Part shown: positions 1-7,186 of the stretch, in pieces
Position numbering within the stretch: the stretch's first letter is position 1
Layout: the number at the start of each line of letters is the position of its first letter
Assembly (NCBI GenBank): GCA_937880335.1
Contig: CALFLJ010000231.1
Span: 1 to 13,662 of the forward strand
Direction of reading: 5' to 3'
Length of the DNA: 13,662 nt
From: an uncultured Succinatimonas sp.
Lineage (GTDB): Bacteria; Pseudomonadota; Gammaproteobacteria; Enterobacterales; Succinivibrionaceae
The notes under the pieces: generated by a model
Database searches by the model: none
Told to the model about the DNA's origin: nothing
The model's input: the letters and a program-made list of their open reading frames with translations, nothing else
Position numbers and translations under genes: made by a program

Positions 1-534
1 GTCGATAGAGCCGTCGTCGTTGACAATAATGTCCTCAGCACCGGCCTCAAGACCTATGTTCATTGCATCTTCCTCAGATACAGTCTTATGACCTTCATCG
101 TCATCTGCAAAGCTTACAACACCTTTTTTGGTGAAAAGATAACCTACAGAACCTAAGGTACCTAAATTACCACCAAACTTTGAGAAACCGTGACGAACCT
201 CAGAGGCTGTACGATTATGGTTGTCAGTCATACATTCAACCATAACGGCAACACCGCCAATACCGTAACCCTCATAGGTAATGTTCTCAAGCTCGGTACC
301 CTCGCCACCACCTACACCACGCTCAACAGCGCGCTTGATGGTATCACGAGTCATGTTCTGAGCTAATGCAGCTACAACAGCTGAGCGTAAACGTGGATTA
401 CTGCTCTCATCACCACCACCCATACGGGCTGCAGTAGTGATTTCACGAATGAGTTTAGTAAAAATCTTACCGCGCTTACTGTCTTGTGCGGCTTTACGGA
501 AGCGGATGTTCGCCCATTTAGAATGTCCTGACAT
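1..534 (-). CDS. yebC: YebC/PmpR family protein, C-terminus cut by window edge
   Basis: The start MSGHSKWANIRFRK and the glycine-rich ERGVGGGEG stretch (about residues 71-78) identify the YebC/PmpR/TACO1 family. Members bind DNA as regulators, and recent work also links the family to easing ribosome stalling. 178 codons are visible of a usual length near 245, so the C-terminal third lies beyond base 1. The start is supported by an AGGAGA ribosome site (543-548) eight bases upstream. It lies 32 bases downstream of aspS on the same strand, so it is probably co-transcribed. In gammaproteobacteria yebC sits between aspS and ruvC, so ruvC is expected next outside the window. Nothing in the visible part looks damaged. 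Confidence 0.96.
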   Translation of the reverse strand, partial: MSGHSKWANIRFRKAAQDSKRGKIFTKLIREITTAARMGGGDESSNPRLRSAVVAALAQNMTRDTIKRAVERGVGGGEGTELENITYEGYGIGGVAVMVECMTDNHNRTASEVRHGFSKFGGNLGTLGSVGYLFTKKGVVSFADDDEGHKTVSEEDAMNIGLEAGAEDIIVNDDGSID

Positions 535-566
535 TTCGTCTATCTCCTATTAAATCCTGAGCAATA

Positions 567-2336
567 TTATTCTTCAAAGTCGGTGATGCTAATAGCTAAT
601 TCCTCTAAGGCCTCTTTTGATGCAATATTAGGGGCCTGAGTCATAAGGCAAGCTGCAGCTGTGGTCTTAGGGAAAGCAATAACGTCGCGAATATTATCTG
701 TACCGGTTATAAGCATAGTTACACGATCAAGGCCAAAGGCTAAACCTGCATGAGGGGGTGCACCGAAGGATAAAGCATCTAACAGGAAGCCAAATTTCTC
801 ATGGGCCTCTTCTTTACTTATGCCTAAAACCTCAAATACGGCCTGCTGCATCTGCTCATCAAAAATACGAACAGATCCGCCACCTGACTCATAACCATTG
901 ATAACTAAATCATAAGCGTCAGCGTAAACGCCTAAAGGATTCTCTTTTAGCTCTTGAGCACTTACATTAGATGGGGCTGTAAATGGATGATGCATAGCGG
1001 TAAGACCGGCTTCCTCTGTCATTTCAAACATTGGGAAGTCGACTACCCATAATGCCTTATAACCATCGTTTACTAAATCATGATCCTTTGCAGTCTTAAG
1101 GCGTAAAGCACCCATATATGTTGCAGTCTTAACGCGAGGACCGCAACCTATAAATACCATATCACCATCTTTTGCATCACAAAGCTTAATAAGCTCTAAG
1201 ATCTCATCTAAAGTTACATGTTTACCAAATGAGGCCTTGACACCATCAGCGCCACGAGAGAGATCTGTAACCTTAATGGTCATAAGACCACCTGCGCCTA
1301 ATTTCTTGACAAAATCAGTATAGGCATCGGTCTCACGACGACTCAGCTTTGCTCCACCAGGCAAGGCAAAACCGATTACACGGCATTTAGGATCGTTTGC
1401 AGGCTCACTTAATACACTAAAGCTTGAATTCTTTACGGCCTCATCAAGTAAGTGTAATTCATAATCAATACGCAAATCAGGCTTATCAGAACCAAAGCGA
1501 TCCATTGCCTCTTCCCATTTCATCACAGGAAGAGGTCCTAACTCGACACCTTTTAATTCACGGAACAAACCACACATCATCTCTTCCATAACATCACGAA
1601 CGTCCTGTGATGTCATAAAGGAAGTTTCAACATCGATTTGTGTAAACTCAGGCTGACGGTCAGCACGTAAATCCTCATCACGGAAACACTTTACTATCTG
1701 ATAGTAGCGATCATAACCTGCGATCATCAAAAGCTGCTTGAAGAGCTGAGGTGACTGAGGTAAAGCATAGAACTTGCCGTGGTGGATACGGGATGGAACT
1801 AAGTAGTCACGAGCTCCCTCAGGAGTGGCCTTAGTTAACATCGGAGTCTCAATATCCAAGAAACCGTGAGAGTCTAAAAAGTGACGAACATATGATGTGA
1901 TTTTTGCTCTAGTTGTCATCATATGAACCATTTCCGGACGGCGCAAATCTAAATAACGATAACGTAGTCTCTGCTCTTCACTGTTTTCCTGATTGAAATC
2001 TAAAGGTAAAGAGGCGCATTTGTTGAATATGCAAAGATCTTGAGCGTAGACCTCAATCTCACCTGTAGCCATTTTTTCATTAACCTGACTTTCAGGACGA
2101 GCTTTAACAACACCTGTAACCTTAATACAAAATTCATTTCTTAAAGTGGAGGCCTGCTCATGCAAAGCCTTATTGTCAGGTTCAAAAACGACCTGACAAA
2201 TGCCACTACGATCACGAAGATCAATAAAAATAAGACCGCCTAAGTCACGACGACGATTAACCCAACCGCATAGCGTAACCTGCTTATCCTGCAGACTCTT
2301 ATTAACTTCTCCGCAGTACTCTGAACGCATTGACAT
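567..2336 (-). CDS. aspS: Aspartate--tRNA ligase, bacterial type
   Basis: A class II aminoacyl-tRNA synthetase that charges tRNA-Asp with aspartate in the cytoplasm. The 589 residues match the usual bacterial length. The N-terminal OB-fold anticodon-binding domain (about 1-110) contains GWVNRRRDLGGL. The catalytic domain shows QSPQLFKQLLM (194-204), motif 2 FRDEDLRADRQPEFTQ (218-233) and motif 3 with GLAFGLDR (531-538). The stretch between about 290 and 430 is the bacterial GAD insertion. Leucine after RRRD resembles the discriminating E. coli enzyme rather than non-discriminating forms with histidine there; this is inference from one position. The first ATG is favoured because an AAGAGG site lies about six bases upstream and overlaps the fmdB stop codon, which suggests translational coupling. 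An ATG two codons later is badly spaced. Confidence 0.98.
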   Translation of the reverse strand: MSMRSEYCGEVNKSLQDKQVTLCGWVNRRRDLGGLIFIDLRDRSGICQVVFEPDNKALHEQASTLRNEFCIKVTGVVKARPESQVNEKMATGEIEVYAQDLCIFNKCASLPLDFNQENSEEQRLRYRYLDLRRPEMVHMMTTRAKITSYVRHFLDSHGFLDIETPMLTKATPEGARDYLVPSRIHHGKFYALPQSPQLFKQLLMIAGYDRYYQIVKCFRDEDLRADRQPEFTQIDVETSFMTSQDVRDVMEEMMCGLFRELKGVELGPLPVMKWEEAMDRFGSDKPDLRIDYELHLLDEAVKNSSFSVLSEPANDPKCRVIGFALPGGAKLSRRETDAYTDFVKKLGAGGLMTIKVTDLSRGADGVKASFGKHVTLDEILELIKLCDAKDGDMVFIGCGPRVKTATYMGALRLKTAKDHDLVNDGYKALWVVDFPMFEMTEEAGLTAMHHPFTAPSNVSAQELKENPLGVYADAYDLVINGYESGGGSVRIFDEQMQQAVFEVLGISKEEAHEKFGFLLDALSFGAPPHAGLAFGLDRVTMLITGTDNIRDVIAFPKTTAAACLMTQAPNIASKEALEELAISITDFEE

Positions 2337-2346
2337 AAATAGCCTC

Positions 2347-2571
2347 TTAAGCCCGATGAGGGCAATGTTGACAGCAGGGTGACTCCTGACTTTGTGAAGG
2401 AGTATTACATGAACATGACATGCCCTTTATAGTAAAGGATGCAGCTGACATGATTCTTTTTACAGCCTCCTGTCCGCATTTAGGACAAACCTTTATAGGC
2501 TCATCATGCATGTGAGCTCTAACTGTAAATTTTTCACCGCAACCCTCACAGCGATAGTCATAATACGGCAT
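2347..2571 (-). CDS. FmdB family zinc-ribbon protein with cysteine-rich tail
   Basis: A 74-residue protein starting MPYYDYRCEGCG, the signature of the FmdB/CxxC_CXXC_SSSS putative regulatory family. One zinc ribbon is formed by C8/C11 and C29/C32. The tail is unusual for a minimal zinc ribbon in carrying five further cysteines (C53, C55, C66, C67, C70), which could bind a second metal. The molecular role of the family is not well established. The start has a GGGA site about eight bases upstream. The stop lies 10 bases before the aspS start, so it is the first gene of the fmdB-aspS-yebC unit, an arrangement seen in other gammaproteobacteria. A strong sigma-70-type promoter lies about 130 bases upstream. 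Confidence 0.9.
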   Translation of the reverse strand: MPYYDYRCEGCGEKFTVRAHMHDEPIKVCPKCGQEAVKRIMSAASFTIKGMSCSCNTPSQSQESPCCQHCPHRA

Positions 2572-2633
2572 GTAATTTTCCCAACTTTAAATCTTGTGCT
2601 TATCTAAAAGACATCTAGTAATAGGACTAAATA

Positions 2634-2660
2634 AAATCCTTAAAATTTTGGATTTTAAGG
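2634..2660 (-). repeat. A/T-rich inverted repeat in the fmdB leader
   Basis: Two overlapping pairings are possible. CCTTAAAA pairs with TTTTAAGG (2638-2645 with 2653-2660), and AAAATCC pairs with GGATTTT (2634-2640 with 2650-2656). They are mutually exclusive and both lie in the untranslated leader between the fmdB promoter and start codon. No run of T follows on the minus strand, so it is not an obvious attenuator. The role is unknown. Confidence 0.45.
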
Positions 2661-2697
2661 CTTAAAAACGCCCTACTCTTAGACTAAAAAACATATT

Positions 2698-2726
2698 ATT
2701 ATAGTTTTTTTTATAAGACCTGACAA
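2698..2726 (-). promoter_or_regulatory. Sigma-70-type promoter for fmdB-aspS-yebC
   Basis: On the minus strand TTGTCA (2726-2721) is followed by exactly 17 bases and then TATAAT (2703-2698). That is five of six and six of six matches to consensus with the ideal spacer. It predicts a leader of roughly 120 bases before the fmdB ATG. It sits just past the hairpin that ends purC, as expected for an independent transcription unit. Confidence 0.75.
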
Positions 2727-2735
2727 CCACAACAA

Positions 2736-2763
2736 GGCCGCACTGACTTAAAGCAGTGCGGCC
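2736..2763 (-). terminator. Strong hairpin downstream of purC, probable terminator
   Basis: A perfect 10-base G/C-rich stem (GGCCGCACTG with CAGTGCGGCC) encloses an 8-base loop, 39 bases after the purC stop. On the minus strand it is followed by TTGTTGTGG rather than a clean T run, so termination may be partial. The position between purC and the fmdB promoter supports a terminator role. Confidence 0.65.
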
Positions 2764-2802
2764 TGTAAGCAAAAAAACTAAATTATAAATGCTTATCTTA
2801 TA

Positions 2803-3750
2803 TTAGTTCTTAAGATAGGCATTTACATTGCTCTCAATACGAGATGCAACGTTTTCATGCTCTTCTTTTACGAAAGTCTGACCTGTAATATGCTCGTAAA
2901 GTTCGATATAACGATCAGAAATAGAAGCTACAATCTCCTGAGTCATCTCAGGAACCTTCTGACCATCTTTACCTTGGAAACCATTGTCCATAAGCCACTC
3001 ACGAACAAATTCTTTAGATAGCTGCTTTTGTGGCTCACCCTTCTCAAAGCGCTCTTGATAGCCATCGGCGTAGAAATAGCGGCTTGAATCTGGAGTGTGG
3101 ATTTCATCCATTAAATAAATCTTTCCATCATGAGTACCAAACTCATACTTAGTATCAACTAAGATTAAGCCACGCTTTGCAGCGATCTCAGTACCACGTT
3201 TAAATAGTGCTAAGGTATATTTCTCTAAAATCTCGTACTCTTCCTTAGTTGCTAACTTACGAGCAATAATCTCTTCTTTTGAGATATCCTCATCGTGAGT
3301 ACCAATTTCACCCTTTGTTGTAGGGGTGACAATAGGCTCAGGGAACTTCTCATTCTCTCTCATGCCCTCTGGAAGCTTAACGCCACAGATTTCACGAACT
3401 CCACTCTTATAAGCACGCCAGGCTGAACCACATAAATAACCACGAACGATCATTTCAACCGGGAAGCCTTTGCACATTACACCGACGGTCACCATCGGAT
3501 CCGGAGTTGCTAATTTCCAGTTAGGGCAAATATCTGTAGTAGCGTCTAGGAATGAAGCTGCGATCTGATTTAATACCTGACCTTTAAAAGGAATGCCTTC
3601 TGGCAAAATAACATCAAAAGCTGAAATACGGTCTGTAGCTACCATGACAAGCTTTTCATTGCCTATATTATAAACATCGCGAACTTTGCCATGATAAACG
3701 CCGGTCTGTCCGGGGAAATTAAAATCAGTACTGGTTAATGCATTACTCAT
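2803..3750 (-). CDS. purC: Phosphoribosylaminoimidazole-succinocarboxamide synthase (SAICAR synthetase), long form
   Basis: Catalyses the ATP-dependent joining of aspartate to CAIR in de novo purine synthesis. The N-terminal nucleotide-binding region shows GKVRDVYNIG and ATDRISAFDV; the C-terminal part has MDEIHTPDSSRYF, the conserved SAICAR synthetase signature. At 315 residues it is clearly longer than E. coli PurC (237) and nearer the yeast Ade1 size; such long forms are common in several bacterial groups. The start is chosen at ATG 3750 (MSNALTST). A TTG six codons upstream (3768) would add MGSFAI, but its surroundings GGGA would then be lost as a ribosome site. The gene stands alone, with flagellin upstream and a strong hairpin downstream. 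No other purine gene or recognisable PurR operator was seen. Confidence 0.96.
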   Translation of the reverse strand: MSNALTSTDFNFPGQTGVYHGKVRDVYNIGNEKLVMVATDRISAFDVILPEGIPFKGQVLNQIAASFLDATTDICPNWKLATPDPMVTVGVMCKGFPVEMIVRGYLCGSAWRAYKSGVREICGVKLPEGMRENEKFPEPIVTPTTKGEIGTHDEDISKEEIIARKLATKEEYEILEKYTLALFKRGTEIAAKRGLILVDTKYEFGTHDGKIYLMDEIHTPDSSRYFYADGYQERFEKGEPQKQLSKEFVREWLMDNGFQGKDGQKVPEMTQEIVASISDRYIELYEHITGQTFVKEEHENVASRIESNVNAYLKN

Positions 3751-3833
3751 AATTGCAAATGATCCCAATTAAATACTATATCGATGCGTATTATGCGACG
3801 AGATCCCAAAAAAAAGATCCTGACAGCTTGTGC

Positions 3834-3839
3834 ATTATA
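3834..3839 (-). promoter_or_regulatory. Candidate -10 element for purC
   Basis: A perfect TATAAT on the minus strand lies about 84 bases upstream of the purC ATG, in the 126-base gap after flagellin. The -35 region is poor (TTTAGC or TTAGCT depending on spacing), so the call rests mainly on the -10 hexamer and its place. A run of eight T follows it in the leader (minus strand) without a convincing stem. Confidence 0.35.
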
Positions 3840-3876
3840 CACTAAAGCCTTATGAAAGCTAAAGTTAAGATTATAT

Positions 3877-4815
3877 CTAAAGATTTTGCAAAAGAGATAG
3901 TATGAGATTCCCTTGCTTATTTGCATAAGTAAGCATCGCAACTGAGGCCTGTTGCCTTATAGACAAACTAGCTAAATTAGCTGTTTCAAAAGCGTAATCT
4001 GCATCTCTTATGCGTGAGCGAGCATCACTTAAATTCTCTATTATGTTTCCCTGATTGCGAATAATGCTCTCAAAACGATTCTGAACTGCACCTAAACGGC
4101 CCCTCCCTAAATCTACGGTGTTTATAAATTTATCTAATATATTAAGAGTACTTTGTGCACTTTTTTGTGAACTAACCGAAAAACAGATCTCCCCATTTCC
4201 TATCTCTTTATCAAGTTTCAGTCCTAAATTTTCAGCAGTATCGGCGCCTACAATTTTTAGTTCACTTCCAGTTGCCCTTGAGAAAAGTTTTGCCAAGGAA
4301 TATCCCTGACTTAGATCGATATCTACTGTATCGTTAGCATATGCTCCTACCTGAATTTTGACCTTATTATCACCATCCACTAATCCTTGATTAGCTCCGG
4401 CCAAAATTTTCTCTCCTGCAAAAGTTGTCTTACACGATATTCTTGTAATTTCAGCACAAAGACTTTGTACTTCCTCCTGCAAGGATAATCTATCATTTTC
4501 AGTGTAAGTTCCATTAGCTGACTGTAAAGCTAAAATACGGACTCTTTGAAGCATTGTCGTTATTTCATCTACAGCACCTTCTGCAGTCTGTGCAAGAGCA
4601 ATTCCATATGAGGCATTTCTATTTCCTTGACTTAAACCATTTATTTCTGATGTAAATCTATTGGAAATAGCTAAACCGGATGGATCATCTTTCGCTGAAT
4701 TTATTCTCAAGCCTGAGGACAAACGTTTATACGATGTATTTATACTTTGCGTAATATTGTTTAAAGATCGCGCTGCAAACAACGATGCAATATTAGTATT
4801 CAAATACAAAGCCAT
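3877..4815 (-). CDS. fliC: Flagellin, short form with three cysteines
   Basis: The subunit of the flagellar filament, exported by the flagellar type III apparatus. The conserved N-terminal D0/D1 region begins ALYLNTNIASLFAARSLN and includes LQRVRILALQSANGTY (about 89-104). The C-terminal D1/D0 region includes LGAVQNRFES and ends LILSLLQNL. At 312 residues the variable middle (about 140-230) is short, so the surface domain is minimal. Cysteines at C120, C128 and C211 are odd because flagellins are normally free of cysteine; the first two lie in D1, where relatives usually carry small or polar residues. No cap protein, chaperone or other flagellar gene is adjacent, so this is an isolated flagellin locus, possibly one of several. 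A sigma-28-like promoter lies upstream, and a weak AGAGAG site precedes the ATG. Confidence 0.93.
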   Translation of the reverse strand: MALYLNTNIASLFAARSLNNITQSINTSYKRLSSGLRINSAKDDPSGLAISNRFTSEINGLSQGNRNASYGIALAQTAEGAVDEITTMLQRVRILALQSANGTYTENDRLSLQEEVQSLCAEITRISCKTTFAGEKILAGANQGLVDGDNKVKIQVGAYANDTVDIDLSQGYSLAKLFSRATGSELKIVGADTAENLGLKLDKEIGNGEICFSVSSQKSAQSTLNILDKFINTVDLGRGRLGAVQNRFESIIRNQGNIIENLSDARSRIRDADYAFETANLASLSIRQQASVAMLTYANKQGNLILSLLQNL

Positions 4816-4846
4816 AACATTCTCTCTTTTTTAGTCTCTACTTTTA

Positions 4847-4873
4847 TTAACGGCGTTTGCCCTAGGAACTAAA
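4847..4873 (-). promoter_or_regulatory. Sigma-28 (FliA)-type promoter of flagellin
   Basis: On the minus strand TTTAGTTC (4873-4866) is followed by 11 bases and GCCGTTAA (4854-4847). The enterobacterial FliA consensus is TAAAGTTT-N11-GCCGATAA, so the -10 matches seven of eight and the -35 five of eight with the correct spacing. The flagellin ATG is about 31 bases downstream of the -10 box. This makes flagellin a class 3 (late) flagellar gene, by inference. Confidence 0.75.
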
Positions 4874-5094
4874 ATTAAAAAAATAATTGCCATAGACTTT
4901 TTTTGAGGTAAGTTATAAGTGGTATAAAATTTTCTTTTAAATGTTGTCACAATTACTTAATACTTATGTAGATTGTAAGAGAAATGACATGTATGATTAA
5001 AAAAAATTCCTTACAAAATAAAGATTTTTTCAAAGAAAATAACATCTTAATTTGTAGCATAAAACCCAAACAACATAAAATATCGAAAGTAAAA

Positions 5095-5122
5095 TTAGCT
5101 TTTTGATATAGATAAATATAAT
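5095..5122 (+). promoter_or_regulatory. Candidate sigma-70 promoter for the solute-binding protein
   Basis: TATAAT at 5117-5122 is a perfect -10 box. TTAGCT at 5095-5100 is a weak -35 with a 16-base spacer. The start codon is 55 bases further on. Confidence 0.45.
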
Positions 5123-5162
5123 CTCAAAGAGTTTTAAGGTAAAATTAAGGGCAATATCTATT

Positions 5163-5170
5163 AAAGGAGA
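5163..5170 (+). promoter_or_regulatory. Ribosome binding site that fixes a TTG start
   Basis: AAAGGAGA lies seven bases before TTG at 5178. There is no in-frame ATG before residue 90, and the signal peptide begins exactly here, so the TTG start is well supported. Confidence 0.85.
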
Positions 5171-5177
5171 ACACATT

Positions 5178-5978
5178 TTGAATTGCTATCGAAAACTGAT
5201 TATAGCCTTAGGTGTTGCTTTAGCCTGTACTAGTGCTTACGCCGACGAAGGAGAAGCTAATAAAAATCAGCAGAAAAATCTTATTGTCGGTTGTGAAGGC
5301 GCTTTTGCTCCTTTTACTTACATTGATGACAGCGGTCAAATCTCAGGCTTTGATATTGATCTTATTAAAGCTATAGGTACAAGTTTAGGCTATGATAACG
5401 TAACTATCAGAGTTTTACCTTTTGATGGTCTCATTCCTGCCTTAATGACTAGTAATATCGATTTAATTATTTCAGGCTTTACCATTAGCCCAGAACGCGA
5501 TAAGAAAGTTGATTTCTCAGATCCTTATTATCTGTGCGGTCTTACCTACCTGATAGATAAAAAAGATGCTAAGAAATACGATAATTATGAAAAATTAAAT
5601 GGTGAGGACATCTGTGTACAAATAGGCTCATCAGGTGCCGTATTTGCTGAGAAGTTCTTAACCAAATCAAAAAAGAAGATCTTCAACTCACCTCCTGAGA
5701 CTTATCTTGAACTAGGAAATGGTGGATGTAAGGCTGTTATTCATGATATGCCTGTAAATGACTTCTTCTTAGCTAAAGATAACTCTGGTAGATTTGAGTC
5801 ATTACACATAAGTCGTCACGTCGATAAGGAATACTACGGTATTGCTGTACGCGAGGGCGATAAAAAAATGCTTGATGAGGTTAATCGTGGTTTAAAACTT
5901 GTTGAAGAAAACGGCGAGTTTGAAAGAATAAGTAAGGAATGGTTCGGTCACGATATACGCGATACACTAAAAGAATAA
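5178..5978 (+). CDS. Periplasmic amino-acid-type ABC transporter solute-binding protein (family 3)
   Basis: A 266-residue member of the SBP_bac_3 family, which captures amino acids or related polar solutes in the periplasm for an ABC permease. Residues 1-22 are a signal peptide ending AYA, giving cleavage before D23; C17 is not in a good lipobox. Family landmarks are GFDIDL (57-62), the ligand-site stretch SGFTISPERDKKVDFSDPYY (99-118) and the second-lobe IHDMPVNDFF (188-197). The substrate cannot be read from sequence. No permease or ATPase gene is next to it, so it is an orphan binding protein that must use a transporter encoded elsewhere or act as a sensor. It is the only plus-strand gene here and has its own promoter, a strong ribosome site and a downstream hairpin. 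Several cysteines remain in the mature protein (C39, C120, C146, C184). Confidence 0.93.
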   Translation: MNCYRKLIIALGVALACTSAYADEGEANKNQQKNLIVGCEGAFAPFTYIDDSGQISGFDIDLIKAIGTSLGYDNVTIRVLPFDGLIPALMTSNIDLIISGFTISPERDKKVDFSDPYYLCGLTYLIDKKDAKKYDNYEKLNGEDICVQIGSSGAVFAEKFLTKSKKKIFNSPPETYLELGNGGCKAVIHDMPVNDFFLAKDNSGRFESLHISRHVDKEYYGIAVREGDKKMLDEVNRGLKLVEENGEFERISKEWFGHDIRDTLKE

Positions 5979-5992
5979 TAATTTAAAAACGC

Positions 5993-6019
5993 ACAGGCTA
6001 GGACTTAATTCTAGCCTGT
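5993..6019. terminator. Bidirectional terminator between convergent genes
   Basis: ACAGGCTAG pairs perfectly with CTAGCCTGT across a nine-base loop. On the plus strand it is followed by CTTATTTG, and on the minus strand by GCGTTTTTAAATT. It sits between the ends of the plus-strand solute-binding gene and the minus-strand Sel1 gene, so it can stop both. Confidence 0.8.
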
Positions 6020-6043
6020 CTTATTTGTGGTGTAGAAAAAATA

Positions 6044-7162
6044 TTATTTGCTCTTATCCTGAGCCTGAATATTTACGCAGGCCTTTTCATATCCTGTATT
6101 ACAAGCTTTCTTAAATAATTCCTGGACCTTAATCTCGTCTTGCTCTAAATCTAAACTTGTCGTCTCATATAATTTAGCAAAACCTAAACAACCTTCAGGA
6201 TCATCAAGATTACAAGCCATGCTATAAAGCTCTATTGCAGATTTATAATCCATAGGGCCTAACTCAATCATCTTTGCTAAATTAGTACAAGCTCTACCAT
6301 AACCATAAAAACAAGCCTTATAGTAAAGATGAGATGCCATCTCTAAAGACTTATTGGTCTCAATCCCATTTTTATAATAAAAAGCTAAATTATTGCATCC
6401 AAGCCCGTTTTTAAGTTTACATGACTCATCATAATATCCAAAAGATCTTTTTAAATCTTTTTGTACCTGCTTTCCATCTGAATAAAGGATGCCTAAATTA
6501 GCACAGCCTAAGCCCTCGTCAAGTTCACAGGCTTTCTCAAAAAAAGAGATTGCTTTTTTTATATCCTTTTTTTCTGAGTTTAGGTAAATATAGCCTAAGT
6601 TAGAGCAGCCAATTCCTGAATTAAGCGAACAGGCCTTATCATAAAAATACAAGGCATTGTTTATATCCTGTGGACTACATAAAGCATTATCGTAAATGGT
6701 AGCTACATTATTACAGCCATCACCATCATTTAATTCACAGGCTAAATTATAGTACTCCAGGGCTTTATTGTAATCTAAATCTACAATCTCCCCCTGCTCA
6801 AACAAAGCCCCATAATCAGTACAACTACTACCATCCTTAAGCTCACAACCTTTAAGATAAAGTTTTATAGCATCCTCATTTTCTCCGAAAATACCAAGTT
6901 TTATGGTTCCAGCCTTAGAACAAGCCAGCCCCATATTTAGATCACAGGCTTTTAAATAAAAATTAAGGCTCTTATCAAAATCCTTTACTACCTGATAGCC
7001 TAATTTATACATTTCGCCTAAACCGTAACAGGCATTGGAATCTTTAAGCTCACAACTTTTCATCATTCTTGTTACAGAATCTCTTAGATCAGCGTGACTG
7101 TACGATGAGAAAACTAAAGCATCGATTAAAAGCAAACATAAACTTAACTTTATTTTTGACAT
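6044..7162 (-). CDS. Exported cysteine-paired Sel1-repeat protein, 10 repeats
   Basis: A 372-residue protein made of a signal peptide (about 1-24, ending SYSHA) and ten Sel1-like alpha/alpha repeats of about 36 residues. Each repeat carries two cysteines seven residues apart, as in ACELNDGDGC and ACSLNSGIGC. In Helicobacter Hcp proteins this pattern forms one disulphide staple per repeat, so export to the oxidising periplasm or outside is inferred. One extra cysteine near residue 162 (NALCSPQD) has no partner. ATG at 7162 is preferred over the adjacent TTG (7165); a GGGGA site lies just upstream and serves either. It follows the larger Sel1 gene by 24 bases, so the two form an operon of paralogues. 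Its partner or ligand is unknown; Sel1 repeats usually mediate protein-protein contacts. Confidence 0.9.
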   Translation of the reverse strand: MSKIKLSLCLLLIDALVFSSYSHADLRDSVTRMMKSCELKDSNACYGLGEMYKLGYQVVKDFDKSLNFYLKACDLNMGLACSKAGTIKLGIFGENEDAIKLYLKGCELKDGSSCTDYGALFEQGEIVDLDYNKALEYYNLACELNDGDGCNNVATIYDNALCSPQDINNALYFYDKACSLNSGIGCSNLGYIYLNSEKKDIKKAISFFEKACELDEGLGCANLGILYSDGKQVQKDLKRSFGYYDESCKLKNGLGCNNLAFYYKNGIETNKSLEMASHLYYKACFYGYGRACTNLAKMIELGPMDYKSAIELYSMACNLDDPEGCLGFAKLYETTSLDLEQDEIKVQELFKKACNTGYEKACVNIQAQDKSK

Positions 7163-7186
7163 CAAAATTCCCCTACAAGGTATATT

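Larger units (their letters stand above)
4816..5177. other. Divergent intergenic region between flagellin and solute-binding protein
   Basis: This 362-base, very A/T-rich gap carries the sigma-28-like promoter of flagellin near its left end and a candidate sigma-70 promoter and strong ribosome site of the solute-binding protein near its right end. Between about 4880 and 5090 I see no gene, RNA or clear palindrome, only A and T tracts. Confidence 0.6.

Noticed and set aside
2200..2382. Open frame on the plus strand
   Set aside because: It lies opposite aspS and fmdB, has no family resemblance and no ribosome site; a shadow of the real genes.
3803..3820. T run (minus strand) after flagellin as a possible terminator
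   Set aside because: No stable stem precedes the T run, so an intrinsic terminator cannot be supported.
3747..3941. Open frame on the minus strand spanning the flagellin end and purC start
   Set aside because: It overlaps both the flagellin 3' end and the purC start, has no recognisable domain, and reads through the promoter region.
4118..4309. Open frame on the plus strand inside flagellin
   Set aside because: It is antisense to a strongly conserved flagellin gene and has no support as a protein.
4964..4975. TATGTAGATTGT in the flagellin/binding-protein gap, like the end of a Cas12a repeat
   Set aside because: It is a single copy with no upstream TTTCTAC arm and no repeat spacing around it.
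5192..5230. Lipoprotein signal at C17 of the solute-binding protein
   Set aside because: The residue three before the cysteine is alanine, and a good type I cleavage site (AYA before D23) follows directly.
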